DNA of 64,000 nt from Orientallactaga sibirica (Eukaryota > Chordata > Mammalia > Rodentia > Dipodidae), in NCBI GenBank assembly GCA_036365145.1, contig JAEOAD010001944.1, forward strand, positions 1 to 64,000, written 5' to 3'. The notes under the pieces were generated by a model. It was not told the DNA's origin. It worked only from the letters and a program-made list of their open reading frames with translations, and did no database searches. The translations under genes and the position numbers were made by a program. The stretch's first letter is position 1, and each line of letters starts with the position of its first letter. Below are positions 14,406-26,262 of the stretch, in pieces.

Positions 14406-15660
14406 TATTGCAGCTAGTTCAAACTTTTCTAGTTAGTGTAATTATCAACATGTACAACTTAGTAGTTTCAGTTCATTTCTAAATCAGTTTGTTTAGAAAA
14501 CATACATCTTCATTGCTGAAAACTGTACTGTGTGAAATAAGTTAGTTCGGTTCTAGGAATCAGTTGCTTTCCTACGAAAAAGGTTTAGTGCAGCAACTTC
14601 AAACCTTCCTTGTTTGTGTAGTCTAACAAGATGTACAACTTACTAGTTTCACTTCATTTAAAAATAGTTTGTGTAGAAAACACACATCTTTATTGCCGAA
14701 CATTATACTGTGTGAAATAAGCTAGTTCGGTTTTAGGAATCAGTTGCTTTCCTACGAAGAAGATTTAGTGAAGCAAGTTCAAACTTTTCTAGTTAGTGTA
14801 AGCTACCAGGATGTACAATTTACTAGATTCGCTTCATATCTAAAGTAGTATGTATCAAAAACAAACATCTTCATTGCCGAATACTGTACTGTGTAAAATA
14901 AGCTAATTCGGTTCTAGGAATCAGTTGCTTTCCTACAAAGAAGGTTTAGTGCAGCAAGTTCAAACTTTTCTAGTTAGTGTAGTCTAAGAAGATGAACAAC
15001 TTACCTGTTTCTCTTCATATATAAAGTAGTTTTTTTCAAAAACAAACATCTTCATTGCAGAACACTGTACTGTTTGAAATAAGCTAGTTCGGTTCTAGGA
15101 ATTAGTTCCTTTCCTACGAAGAAGGTTTAGTGCAGCAAGTTCAAACTTTTCTAGTTAGTGTAATCTAACAAGATGTACAACTTAGTAGTTTCAGTTCATT
15201 TCTAAAGCAGTTTGTTTAGAAAACATACATCTTCATTGCCGAACACTGTACGGTGTGAAATAAGCTAGTTCGGTTCTAGGAATCAGTTGCTTTCCTACGA
15301 AGAAGTTTTAGTGCAGCAACTTCAAATATTTCTAGTTAGTGTAATCTAAGAAGATGTACAAATTAGTAGTTTCGCTTCATTTCTAAAGCAGTTGGTTTAG
15401 AAAACAAACATCTTCATTGGCGAACACTGTGCTGTGTGAAATAAGCTAGTTTGGTTCTAGGAATCAGTTGCTTTCCTACGAAGCAGGTTTAGTGCAGCAA
15501 CTTCAAACCTTCCTTGTTTGTGTAGTCTAACCAGATGTACAACTTACTACTTTCGCTTCATTAATAAATTAGTTTGTTTAGAAAGGAAACATCTTCATTG
15601 CTGTAAACTGTAATGTGTGAAATAAGTTAGTTCGGTTCTAGGAATCACTTGCTTTCCCTG

Positions 15661-15698
15661 AAAACGGTTTAGTGCAGCAAAAACGGTTTAGTGCAGCA
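15661..15698. repeat. 19-bp direct microduplication inside a monomer
   Basis: AACGGTTTAGTGCAGC occurs twice with its CGG 19 bases apart (C at 15665 and 15684), lengthening this monomer. The preceding CCTACGAAG is also reduced to CCCTG. It looks like a local slippage event. Confidence 0.85.
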
Positions 15699-17905
15699 AC
15701 TTCAAACCTTCCCTGTTTGTGTAGTCTAACAAGATGTACAACTTACTAGTGTCACTTCATTTGAAAAGTAGTTTTTTTCAAAAACAAACATCTTCATTGC
15801 CGAACACTGTACTGTGTGAAATAAGCTAGTTCGGTTCTAGGAATCAGTTGCTTTCCTATGAAGAAGGTTAAGTGCAGCAACTTCAAACCTTCCTTGTTTG
15901 TGTAGTCTAACACGATGTACAACTTACTAGTTTCGCTTCATTCCTAAAGGAGTTTCTTTAGAAAACAAACATCTTCATTGCCGAACACTGTACTGGGTGA
16001 AATAAGGTAGTTTGGTTCTAGGAATCAGTTCCTTTCCTACGAAGAAGGTTTAGTGCAGCAAGTTCAAACTTTTCTAGTTAGTGTAATCAAACAAGATGTA
16101 CAACTTAGTAGATTCACTTTATATCTAAGGTAGTTTGTTTCAAAAACAAACATCTTCATTGCTGAACACTTTACTTTGTGAAATAAGCTAGTTCGGTTCT
16201 AGAACTCAGTTGCTTACCTACGAAGAAGGTTGAATGCAGCAACTTCAAAACTTTTCTAGTTAGTGTAGTCTAAAAAGATGTACAACTTACTAGTTTCGCT
16301 TCATTTGTAATGTAGTTTGTTTAGAAAACAAACATCTACATTGCCGAATACTGTACTGTGTGAAATAAGCTAATTTGGTTTATTTAACCAGTTACTTTCC
16401 TACTGAAGAAGGTTTAGTGCAGCAATTTCAAACTTTTCTAGTTAGTGTATTCTAACAAGATGAACACCTTACCTCTTTCTCTTCATATCTAAAGTAGTTT
16501 TTTTCAAAAACAATGATCTTCATTTCCAAACACTGTACTGTGTGAAATAAGCTAGTTCGGTTCTAGGAATCAGTTCTTTCCTACGAAGAAGGTTTAGTGC
16601 AGCAAGTTCAAACTTTTCTAGTTAGTGTAATCTAACAAGATATACAACTTAGTAGTTTAAGGTCATTTCTAAGGCAGTTTGTTTAGAAAACATACATCTT
16701 CATTGCCGAAAACTGTACTGTGTGAAATAAGTTAGTTCGATTCTAGGAATCAGTTGCTTTCCTACGAAGAAGGTATAGTGCAGCAACTTCAAACATTTCT
16801 TGTTAGTGTAATCTAAGAAGATGTACAACTTACTAGTTTCACTTCATTTCTAAAGTAGTTTCTTTAGAAAACAAGCATCTCCATTGCCGAACACTGTACT
16901 TGGTGAAATAAGTTAGTTCGTTTCTAGGAATCAGTTGCTTTCCTACGAAGAAGGTTTAGTGCACCAAGTTCAAACTTTTCTAGTTAGTGTAATCTGACAA
17001 GATGTACAAGATACTTCATTTGCTTCATATCTAAAGTAGTCTGTTTCGAAAACAAACATCTTCATTGCCGAAAACTGTACTGTGTGAAATAAGTTAGTTC
17101 GTTTCTAGGAATCAGTTGCTTTCCTATGAAGAAGGTTTAGTTTAGCAACTTCAAACCTTCCTTGTTTGTGTAGTCTAACAAGGTGTACAACTTACTTGTT
17201 TCGCTTCATTTCCAATGTATTTTGTTTAGAAAACAAACATCTTCATTGCCGAACACTGTACTCTGTGAAATAAGCTACTTCGGTTCTAAGAATCATTTCC
17301 TTTCCTACGAAGAAGGTTTAGTGCAGCAAGTTCAAACTTTTCTAGTTACTGTAATCTAACAAGATGTACACGTTAGTAGTTTCACTTCATTTCTAAAGCA
17401 TTTTGTTTAGAAATCATGCATCTTCATTGTCAAAAACTGTACTGTGTGAAATACATTAGTTCGGTTCTAGGAATCAGTTGCTTTCCTACGAAGAAGGTTT
17501 AGTGCAGGAACTTCAAACCTTCCTTGTTTGTGTAGTCTAACAAGATGTACAACGTTCTAATTTCGCTTCATTTCTAAAGTAGTTTGTTTAGAAAACAAAC
17601 ATCTTCATTTCTGAACACTGTACTGTGTGAAATAAGCTAGTTCGGTTCTAGGAATCAGTTGCTTTCCTACAAAGAAGACTTACTGCAGCAACTTCAAACC
17701 TTCCATGTTTGTGTAGTCTCACAAGATGTACAACTTACTAGTTTCGCTTCATTTCTAAAGTAGTTTGTTGAGAAAACAAACATCTTCATTGCCGAACACT
17801 GTACTGTGTGAAATAGGCTAATTCGGTTCTAGGAATCAGTTGCTTTCCTACAAAGAAGGTTTAGTGCAGCAAGTTCAAACTTTTCTAGTTATTGTGGTCT
17901 AACAA

Positions 17906-18086
17906 GATGTACAACTTACCTGTTTCCCTTCATATCTAAAGTAGTTTTTTTCAAAAACAAACATCTTCATTGCTGAACACTGCACTGTGTGAAATAAGCT
18001 AGTTCAGTTCTAGGAATCAGTTCCTTTCCTACGAAGAAGGTTTCGTGCAGCAAGTTCAAACTTTACTTGTTAGTGTCATGTAACAA
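17906..18086 (+). repeat. Representative subtype D monomer
   Basis: Subtype D carries CTTACCTGTTTC followed by TCTTCATATC or a close variant, and a T-rich replacement AGTTTTTTTCAAAAACAAAC at the hairpin position. Copies start near 1 (partial, at the window edge), 4.34, 6.69, 11.38, 12.47, 13.55, 14.27, 14.99, 16.46, 17.91 and 18.81 kb. I saw none after 19 kb, so it marks the left part of the window. Confidence 0.78.
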
Positions 18087-19239
18087 GATGTACAACTTAG
18101 TAGTTTCACTTCATTTCTAAAGCAGTTTGTTTACAAAACATACATCTTCATTGCCGAAAACTGTACTGTGTGAAATAAGTTTGTTCGGATCTAGGAATCA
18201 GTTGCTTTCCTACGAAGAAGGTTTAATACAGCAACTTCAAACATTTCTACTTACTGTAATCTAAGAAGATTTACAAATTAGTAGTTTCGCTTCATTCCTA
18301 AAGCAGTTGGTTTAGAAAACATACATCTTCATTGGTGAACACTGTGCTGTATGAAATAAGCTGGTTTGGTTCTAGGAATCAGTTACTTTCCTACGAAGAA
18401 GGTTTAGTGCAGCAACTTCAAACCTTCCTTGTTTGTGTAGACTAACAAGATGTACAACTTCCTAGTTTAGCTTCATTTCTAAAGTAGTTTCTTTAGAAGC
18501 AAACATCTTCATTGCCGAACACTGTACGGGGTGAAATAAGCTAGTTCGGTTCTAGGAATCAGTTCCTTTCCTCCAAGAAGGTTTAGTGCAGCAAATTCAA
18601 ACATTTCTAGTTAGTGTAATCTAACAAGATGTACAACGTAGTAGTTTCACTTCATTTCTAAAACAGTTTGTTTAGAAAACATACATCTTCGTTGCCGAAA
18701 ACTGTACTGTGTGAAATAAGTTAGTTCGGTTCTAGGAATCAGTTGCTTTCCTACGAAGAAGGTTTAGTGCAGCGAATTCAAACATTTCTAGTTAGTGTAG
18801 TCTAACAGGATGTACAACTTACCTGTTTCTCTTCATATCTAAAGTAGTTTTTTTTTTCAAAAACAAACATCTTCATTGCCGAACACTGTACTCTGTGAAA
18901 TAAGCAACTTCGGTTCTAAGAATCAGTTCCTTTCCTACGAAGAAGGTTTAGTGCAGCAAGTTCAAACTTTTCTAGTTAGTGTAGTCTAACAAGATCTACA
19001 AATTAGTAGTTTCACTTCATTTCTAAATCAGTTTGTTTAGAAAACATACATCTTCATTGCCAAAAACTGTACTGTGTGAAATAAGTTATTTCGGTTCTAG
19101 GAATCAGTTGCTTTCCTACGAAGAAGGTTTAGTGCAGCAACTTCAAACCTTCCTCGTTTGTGGAGTCTAACAAGATGTACAACTTACTAGTTTCGCTTCA
19201 TTTCTAAAGTAGTTTCTTTAGAAAACAAACATCTTCATT

Positions 19240-19330
19240 GCCAAACACTGTACTGTGTGAAATAAGCGAGTTCGGTTCTAGGATTCAGTTGAAACCTTCC
19301 TTGTTTGTGTAGTATAACAAGGTGTACAAC
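19240..19330 (+). repeat. Shortened monomer with ~33-base internal deletion
   Basis: Near 19,290 CAGTTG runs directly into AAACCTTCC. The usual CTTTCCTACGAAGAAGG and TTTAGTGCAGCAACTT are missing. The rest of the monomer is normal and the array stays in phase afterwards. Confidence 0.85.
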
Positions 19331-22300
19331 TTACTAGTTTCGCTTCATTTGTAAAGTAGTTTTTTTAGAAAACACACATCTTCATTGCCGAAAACTGTAT
19401 GGTGTGAAATAAGTTAGTTCGCTTCTAGGAATCAGTTGCTTTCCTACGAAGAAAGTTTAGTGCAGCAACTTCAAACCTTCCTTGTTTGTGTAGTATAACA
19501 AGATGTACAACTTACTAGTTTCGCTTCATTTGTAAAGTAGTTTGTTTAGAAAACAAACATGTTCATGGCCGAACACTGTACTGTGTGAAATAAGCTCGTT
19601 CGGTTCTAGGAATCAGTTGCTTTCCTACGAAGAAGGTTTAGTGCTACAAGTTCAAACTTTTCTAGTTTGTGTAGTCTAACAAGATGTACAACTTGGTAGT
19701 TTCACTTCATTTCTAAAGCAGTTGTTTAGAAAACTTAAATCTTCATTGCTTTAAAAACTGTACTGTGTGAAATAAGTTAGTTCAGTTGTAGGAATCATTT
19801 GCTTTCCTACAAGGAAGGTTTAGTGCAGCAACTTCAAAACTTCCTTGTTTGTGTAGTCTAACAAAATGTACAACTTACTAGTTTCGCTTCATTTCTAAAG
19901 TAGTTTCTTTAGAAAACAAACATCTTCATTGTTTAACACTGTACTGTGTGAAATAAGTTAGTTCGGTCCTAGGATTCAGTTCCTTTCCTACGAAGAAAGT
20001 TTAGTGCAGTAAGTTCAAACATTTCTAGTTAGTGTAATCTAAGAAGATGTACAACTTAGTAGTTTCGCTTCATTTCTAAAGCAGTTTGTTTAGAAAACAT
20101 ACATGTTCATTGCCGATAACTGTACTGTGTGAAATAAGTTAGTTCGGTTCTAGGAATCAGTTGCTTTCCTACAAAGAAGATTTAGTGCAGCAACCTCAAA
20201 CCTTCCTTGTTTGTGAAGTCTAACAAGATGTACAACTTAGCAGTTTCGCTTCATTTGTAAAGTAGTTTGTTTAGAAAAAAAACATCTTCATTGCCGAACA
20301 CTGTACTGTGTGAAATAAGCTAGTTAGGTTTTAGGAATCAGTTGCTTTCCTACGAAGAAGGTTTAGTGCAGCAAGTTCAAACTTTTCTAGTTAGTGTAAT
20401 CAAACAAGATGTACAACTTAGTAGTTTCACTTAATTTCTAAAGCAGTTTGTTTAGAAAACATACATCTTCATTGCCGAAAACTGTACTGTGTGAAATAAG
20501 TTAGTTCGGTTCTAGGAATAAGTTGCTTTCCTACGAAGAAAGTTCAGTGCAGCAACTTCAAACCTTCCTTATTTGTGTAGTATAACAAGATGTACAACTT
20601 ACTAGTTTCGCTTCATTTGTAAAGTAGTTTGTTTAGAAAAGAAACATCTTCATTGCCAAACACTGTACTGTGTGAAATAAGCTGCGTTCGGTTCTAGGAA
20701 TCAGTTGCTTTCTTATGAAGAAGGTTTAGTGCAGCAAGTTCAAACTTCTCTAGTTAGTGCAATCTAACAAGATGTACAACATACTAGATTTGCTTCATAT
20801 CTAACGTAGTTTCTTTCAAAAACAAACATCTTCATTGCCTAAAACAGTACTGCGTGAAATAAGTTAGTTCGGTTCTAGGAATCAGTTGCTTTCCTACGAA
20901 GAATATTTAGTGCAGCAACTTCAAACCTTCCTTGTTTGTGTAGTCTAACAAGATGTACATCTTAGCAGTTTCGCTTCATTTGTAAAGTAGTTTGTTTAGA
21001 AAACAAACATCTTCATTGCCGAACACTGTATTGTGTGAAATAAGCTAGTTCGGTTGTAGGAATCAGTTGCTTTCCTACGAAGAAGGTTTAGTGCAGCAAG
21101 TTCAAACTTTTCTAGTTAGTGTATTCTAACAAGATGTACAACTTAGTAGTTTCACTTCATTTCTACAGCAGTTTGTTTAGAAAACATACATCTTCATTGC
21201 CGAACACTGTACTGTGTGAAATAAGTTAGTTCGGTTCTAGGGATCAGTTGCTTTCCTATGAAGAAAGTTTAGTTCAGCAACTTCAAACCTTCCTTGTTTG
21301 TGTAGTATATCAAGATGTACAACTTACTAGTTTCGCTTCATTTGTAATGTAGTTTGTTTAGAAAACAAACATCTTCATTGCCGAACACTGTACTGTGTGA
21401 AATAATCTCGTTCGGTTCTAGGAATCAGTTGCTTTCCTATGAAGAAGGTTTAGTGCAGCAAGTTCAAACTTTTCTAGTTAGTGTAATCTAACAAGATGTA
21501 CAACATACTAGATTCGCTTCATATCAAAAGTAGTTTCTTTCAAAACAAACATCTTCATTGCCAAAAACTTTACTGTGTGAAATAAGTTAGTTCAGGTTCT
21601 AGGATCAGTTGCTTTCCTATGAAGAAGATTTAGTGCAGCAACTTCAAACCTTCCTTGTTTGTAAGCCTAACAAGATGTACATCTTAGCAGTTACGCTTCA
21701 TTTGTAAAGTAGTTTGTTTAGAAAACAAACATCTTCATTGCGAACACTGTACTGTGTGAAATAAGCTAGTTTGGTTCTAGGAATCAGTTGCTTTCCTACA
21801 AAGAAGGTTTAGTGCAGCAAGTTCAAACTTTTCTAGTTAGTGTAGGATAACAAGATGTACAACTTAGTAGTTTCAATTCATTTCTAAAGCAGTTTGTTTA
21901 TAAAACATACATGTTCATTGCCGAAACTGTACTGTGTGAAATAAGTTAGTAGTTTGGTTCTAGGAATCAGTTGCTTTCCTACGAAGAAGGTTTAGTGCAG
22001 CAAGTTCAAACTTTTCTAGTTAGTGTAGTCTAACAATATGTACAACTTAGTAGTTTCACTTCATTTCTAAAGCAGTTTGTTTAGAAAACACACATCTTCA
22101 TTGCCGAAAACTACTGTGTGAAATAAGTTAGTTCGGTTCTAGGAATCACTTGCTTTACCTACGAAGAAAGTTTAGTGCAGCAACTTCAAACCTTTCCTTA
22201 TTTGTGTAGTATAACAAGATGTACAACTTACTAGTTTCTCTTCATTTGTAAAGTAGTTTGTTTAGAAAACAAACATGTTCATGGCCGAACACTGTACTGT

Positions 22301-22578
22301 GTGAAATAAGCTCGTTCGGTTGTAGGAATCAGTTGCTTTCTTACGAAGAAGGTTTAGTGCAGCAAGTTCAAACTTTTCTAGTTAGTGTAGTCTAACAAGA
22401 TGTACAACTTAGTAGTTTCACTTCATTTCTAAAGTAGTTTGTTTAGAAAACAAACATCTTCATTTCCAAAAACTGTACTGTGTGAAATAAGTTAGTTCGG
22501 TTCTAGGAATCAGTTGCTTTCCTACAAAGAAGGTTTAGTGCAGCAAGTTCAAACTTTTCTAGTTAGTGTAACTAACAA

Positions 22579-22710
22579 GATATACAACTTAGTAGTTTAA
22601 GGTCATTTTTAGTTTGTTTAGAAAAACATACATCTTCATTCAAAAAAAGATGTACAATCAGTTACTAGTTTAGTGCAGCAACTTCAAACATTTTATTTGT
22701 AATCTAAGAA
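22579..22710 (+). repeat. Rearranged 132-bp monomer at the zone 1/2 edge
   Basis: After CATCTTCATT the usual central third, including the ACTGTACTGTGTG dyad, is replaced by a short A-rich piece with ATGTACAATCAG and TTACTAG, then GTTTAGTGCAGC. The start shares TTTAAGGTCATTT with the monomer at 16.64 kb, so the loss came after that block was copied, or was never in the left copy. Confidence 0.8.
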
Positions 22711-25700
22711 GATGTACAACTTACTAGTTTCACTTCATTTTAGTTTCTTTCAAAAACAAACATCTTCATTGCCGAACACTGTACTGTGTGAAATAAGTTA
22801 GTTCGGTTCTAGGAATCAGTTGCTTTCCTATGAAGAAGGTTTAGTGCAGCAAGTTCAAACTTTTCTAGTTAGTGTAATCTAACAAGATGTACAACATACT
22901 AGTTTTTGCTTCATATCTAAAGTAGTATCTTTAGAAAACAAACATCTTCATTGCCGAAAACTGTACTGTGTGAAATAAGTTAGTTTGGTTCTAGGAATCA
23001 GTTGCTTTCCTATGAAGAAGGTTTAGTGCAGCAACTTCAAACCTTCCTTGTTTGTGTAGTCTAACAAGATGTACATCTTACTAGTTTCACTTCATTTGTA
23101 AAGTAGTTTGTTTAGAAAAAAACATCTTCATTGCCGAACACTGTACTGTGTGAAATAAGCTAGTTCGGTTCTAGGAATCAGTTTCTTTCCTACGAAGAAG
23201 GTTTAGTGCAGCAAGTTCAAACTTTTCTAGTTAGTGTAGTCTAACAAGATGTACAACTTAGTAGTTTCACTTCATTTCTAAAGAAGTTTGTTTAGAAAAC
23301 ATACATCTTCATTGTCAAAAACTGTACTGTGTGAAATAAGTTAGTTCAGTTCTAGGAATCAGTTGCTTTCCTACAAAGAAGATTTAGTGCAGCAACTTCA
23401 AACCTTCCTTGTTTGTGTAGTATAACAAGATGTACAACTTACTAGTTTCGCTTCATTTCTAAAGTAGTTTGTTTAGAAAACAAACATCTTCATTGCTGAA
23501 CACTGTATTGTGTGAAATAAGCTAGTTCGGTTCTAGGAATCAGTTGCTTTCCTACAAAGAAAGTTTAGTGCAGCAAGTTCAAACTTTTCTAGTTAGTGTA
23601 GTCTAACAAGATGTACAACATGCTAGATTTGCTTCATATCTAAAATAGTTTGTTTTTAAAAACAAACATCTTCATTAGTTTGTTTAGAAAAAAACTGTAC
23701 TGTGTGAAATTAGTTAATTCGGTTCTAGGAATCAGTTGCTTTCCTACAAAGAAGGTTTAGTGCAGCAAGTTCAAACCTTCCTAGTTTATTGTAGTCTAAC
23801 AAGATGTACAACTTACTAGTTTCGCTTCATTTCTAAAGTAGTTTGTTTAGAAAACAAACATCTTCATTGCTGAACACTGTACTTTGTGAAATAAGCTAGT
23901 TCAGTTCTAGGAATCAGTTGCTTTCCCTATGAAGAAGGTTTAGTGCAGCAAGTTCAAACTTTTCTAGTTAGTGTAATCTAACAAGATGTACAACATACTT
24001 AGTAGTTTCACTTCATTTCAAAAGTAGTTTGTTTTCAAAACAAACATCTTCATTGCCAAAAACTGTACTGTGTGAAATAAGTTTGTTCGGTTCTAGGAAT
24101 CAGTTGCTTTCCTTCAAGAAGATTTAGTGCAGCAACTTCAAACATTTCTTGTTTGTGTAATCTAAGAAGATGTACATCTTAGTAGTTTCGCTTCATTTTT
24201 AAAGCAGTTTGTTTAGAAAACAAACATCTTCATTGGTGAACACTGTACTGTGTGAAATAAGCTGGTTTGGTTCTAGGAATCAGTTGCTTTCCTACGAAGA
24301 AGGTTTAGTGCAGCAAGTTCAAACCTTCCTAGTTAGTGTAGTCTAACAAGATGTACAACTTAGTAGTTTCCTTCATTTCTAAAGCAGTTTGTTTAGAAAA
24401 CATACATCTTCATTGCCGAAAACTGTATTGTGTGAAATAAGTTAGTTCGGTTCTAGGAATCAGTTGCTTTCCTATGAAGAAGGTTTAGTGCAGCAACTTC
24501 AAACATTTCTAGTTTGTGTAATCTAACAAGATGTACAAGTTAGTAGTTTCACTTCATTTCTAAAAGCAGTTTGTTTAGAAAACAAACATCTTCATTGCCG
24601 TAACACTGTACTGTGTGAAATAAGTTAGTTCGGTTCTAGGAATCAGTTGCTTTCCTACTGAAGAAGGTTTAGTGCAGTAAGTTCAAACTTTCTAGTTAGT
24701 GTAATCTAACAAGATGTACAACTTAGTAGTTTCTCTTCATTTCTAAAGCAGTTGGTTTAGAAAACAAACATCTTCATTGACGAACACTGTACTGTGTGAA
24801 ATAAGCTAGTTTGGTTCTAGGAATCAGTTGCTTTCCTACGAAGAAGGTTTAGTGCAGCAAGTTCAAACTTTTCTAGTTAGTGTAGTCTAACAAGATGTAC
24901 AACTTAGTAGTTTCACTTCATTTCTAAATCAGTTTGTTTAGAAAACATACATCTTCATTGCCAAAACTGTACTGTGTGAAATAAGTTTGTTTGGTTCTAG
25001 GAATCAGTTGCTTTCCTACGAAGAAGGTTTAGTGCAGCAACTTCAAACCTTTCTTGTTTGTGTAGTCTAACAAGATGTACAACTTACTAGTTTTGCTTCA
25101 TTTCTAAAGTAGTTTGTTTAGAAAACAAACATCTTCATTGCCAAACACTGTACTGTGTGAAATAAAGTTTAGGGTTCTAGGTTCTTTTCTAGGTTTAGTG
25201 CAGCAGTTCAAACCTTCCTTGTTTGTGAAGTCTAACAAGATGTACAACTTACTAGTTTCGCTTCATTTGTAAAGTAGTTTTTTAGAAAACAAACATCTTC
25301 ATTGCCAAAACTGTACTGTGTGAAATAAGTTAGTTCGGGTTCTAGGAATCAGTTGCTTTCCATTGAAGAAAGTTTAGTGCAGCAACTTCAAACCTTCCTT
25401 GTTTGTGTAGTCTAACAAGATGTACAACTTACTAGTTTCGCTTCATTTGTAAAGTAGTTTGTTTAGAAAACAAACATGTTCATGGCCGAACACTGTACTG
25501 TGTGAAATAAGCTAGTTCGGTTCTAGGAATCAGTTGCTTTCCTACGAAGAAGGTTTAGTGCAGCAAGTTCAAACTTTTCTAGTTAGTGTAGTCTAACAAG
25601 ATGTACAACTTAGTAGTTTCACTTCATTTCTAAAGCAGTTGTTTAGAAAACTTACATCTTCATTGCCGAAAACTGTACTGTGTGAAATAAGTTTGTTCAG

Positions 25701-26174
25701 TTCTAGGAATCATTTGTGAAGAAGGTTTAGTGCAGCAACTTCAAACCTTCCTTGTTTGTGTAGTCTAACAAGATGTACAACTTACTAGTTTCGCTTCATT
25801 TCTAAAGTAGTTTGTTTAGAAAACAAACATCTTCATTGCCGAACACTGTACTGTGTGAAATAAACTAGTTTTGGTTCTAGGAATCAGTTCCTTTCCTCAC
25901 GAAGAAGGTTTAGTGCAGCAAGTTCAAACTTTTTCTAGTTAGTGTAATCTTTCAAGATGTACAACTTAGTAGTTTCACTTCATTTCTAAACCAGTTTGTT
26001 TAGAAAACAAACATCTTCATTGCCGAAAACTGTACTGTGTGAAATAAGTTAGTTAGGTTCTAGGAATCAGTTGCTTTCCTACAAAGAAGGTTTAGTGCAG
26101 CAACTACAAACCTTCCTTGTTTGTGTAGTCTAACAAGATGTACAACTTACTAGTTTCGCTTCATTTGTAAAGTA

Positions 26175-26193
26175 GTTTGTTTAGAAAACAAAC
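26175..26193. repeat. Perfect inverted repeat, 8-bp arms, 3-base centre (representative)
   Basis: GTTTGTTT and AAACAAAC flank AGA, a perfect 8-bp inverted repeat. It is present in a large share of B monomers (search GTTTGTTTAGAAAACAAAC). CAA replaces AGA in some, keeping the arms. A-type monomers with CATAC have one mismatch, those with GTTTCTTT one, and C-type with GTTGG plus CATAC two. Thus no compensating change was seen. In zone 4 the 2B subtype keeps seven pairs. Confidence 0.9.
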
Positions 26194-26207
26194 ATCTTCA
26201 TTGCCGA

Positions 26208-26221
26208 ACACTGTACTGTGT
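26208..26221. repeat. Dyad ACAC-T-GTAC-T-GTGT (representative)
   Basis: The 14-base word reads as its own complement except at two symmetric T positions. It lies in the most constant part of the monomer and survives in both families. The AAACTG form of A monomers loses one outer pair. Its role is unknown; it could be a protein site or simply chance symmetry fixed in the repeat. Confidence 0.75.
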
Positions 26222-26241
26222 GAAATAAGCTAGTTAGGTTC

Positions 26242-26262
26242 TAGGAATCAGTTGCTTTCCTA
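26242..26262. repeat. Inverted repeat TAGGAA / TTCCTA, 9-base loop (representative)
   Basis: TAGGAA and TTCCTA flank TCAGTTGCT. It occurs in most main-family monomers, though CAGTTCC and TTTCCC variants alter the loop or right arm. In zone 4 CGGAATGAGTTGC and TTTCTTA replace it and the pairing is lost. Confidence 0.75.

Larger units (their letters stand above)
16520..21600 (+). repeat. 33-monomer higher-order repeat, left copy
   Basis: Private variants here recur about 5.9 kb to the right: CATTTCCAAA at 16521 and 22461; TTTAAGGTCATTT at ~16.66 and ~22.6 kb; TTGTCAAAAACTG (CAAAA at 17431 and 23316); GTTTGTTCGG at 18179 and 24081; CTGGTTTGG at 18361 and 24262; CATGTTCATGGCC at 19561 and 25478 (the changed base); CAAACAAGAT at 20401 and 26311; TATTTAGTGC at 20904 and 26811. 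Offsets range from 5885 to 5940 bp, about 33 monomers. Edges are approximate. Confidence 0.78.
1..22560. repeat. Zone 1: variable subarray with subtypes A, B, C and D
   Basis: This stretch mixes all four main-family subtypes with many private substitutions and short indels. It holds several local multi-monomer duplications (2.89 kb offset at 10.75/13.64 kb; related blocks at 1.51, 3.31 and 9.99 kb) and the left half of a 33-monomer repeat. Subtype D is confined here. No gene, RNA or mobile element was seen; all sequence is accounted for by monomers. The right edge is set at a shortened monomer near 22.6 kb and is approximate. Confidence 0.7.

Noticed and set aside
25168..25174. TTTAGGG, the plant telomere heptamer
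   Set aside because: A single copy made by a deletion in a compressed monomer; no tandem run follows, so it is not interstitial telomere DNA.
26230..26262. CENP-B-box-like word around TTCGG and GGAATC
   Set aside because: The TTCG...A..CGGG pattern is not met: the spacing and the CGGG end are missing, and the representative copy even reads TTAGG.
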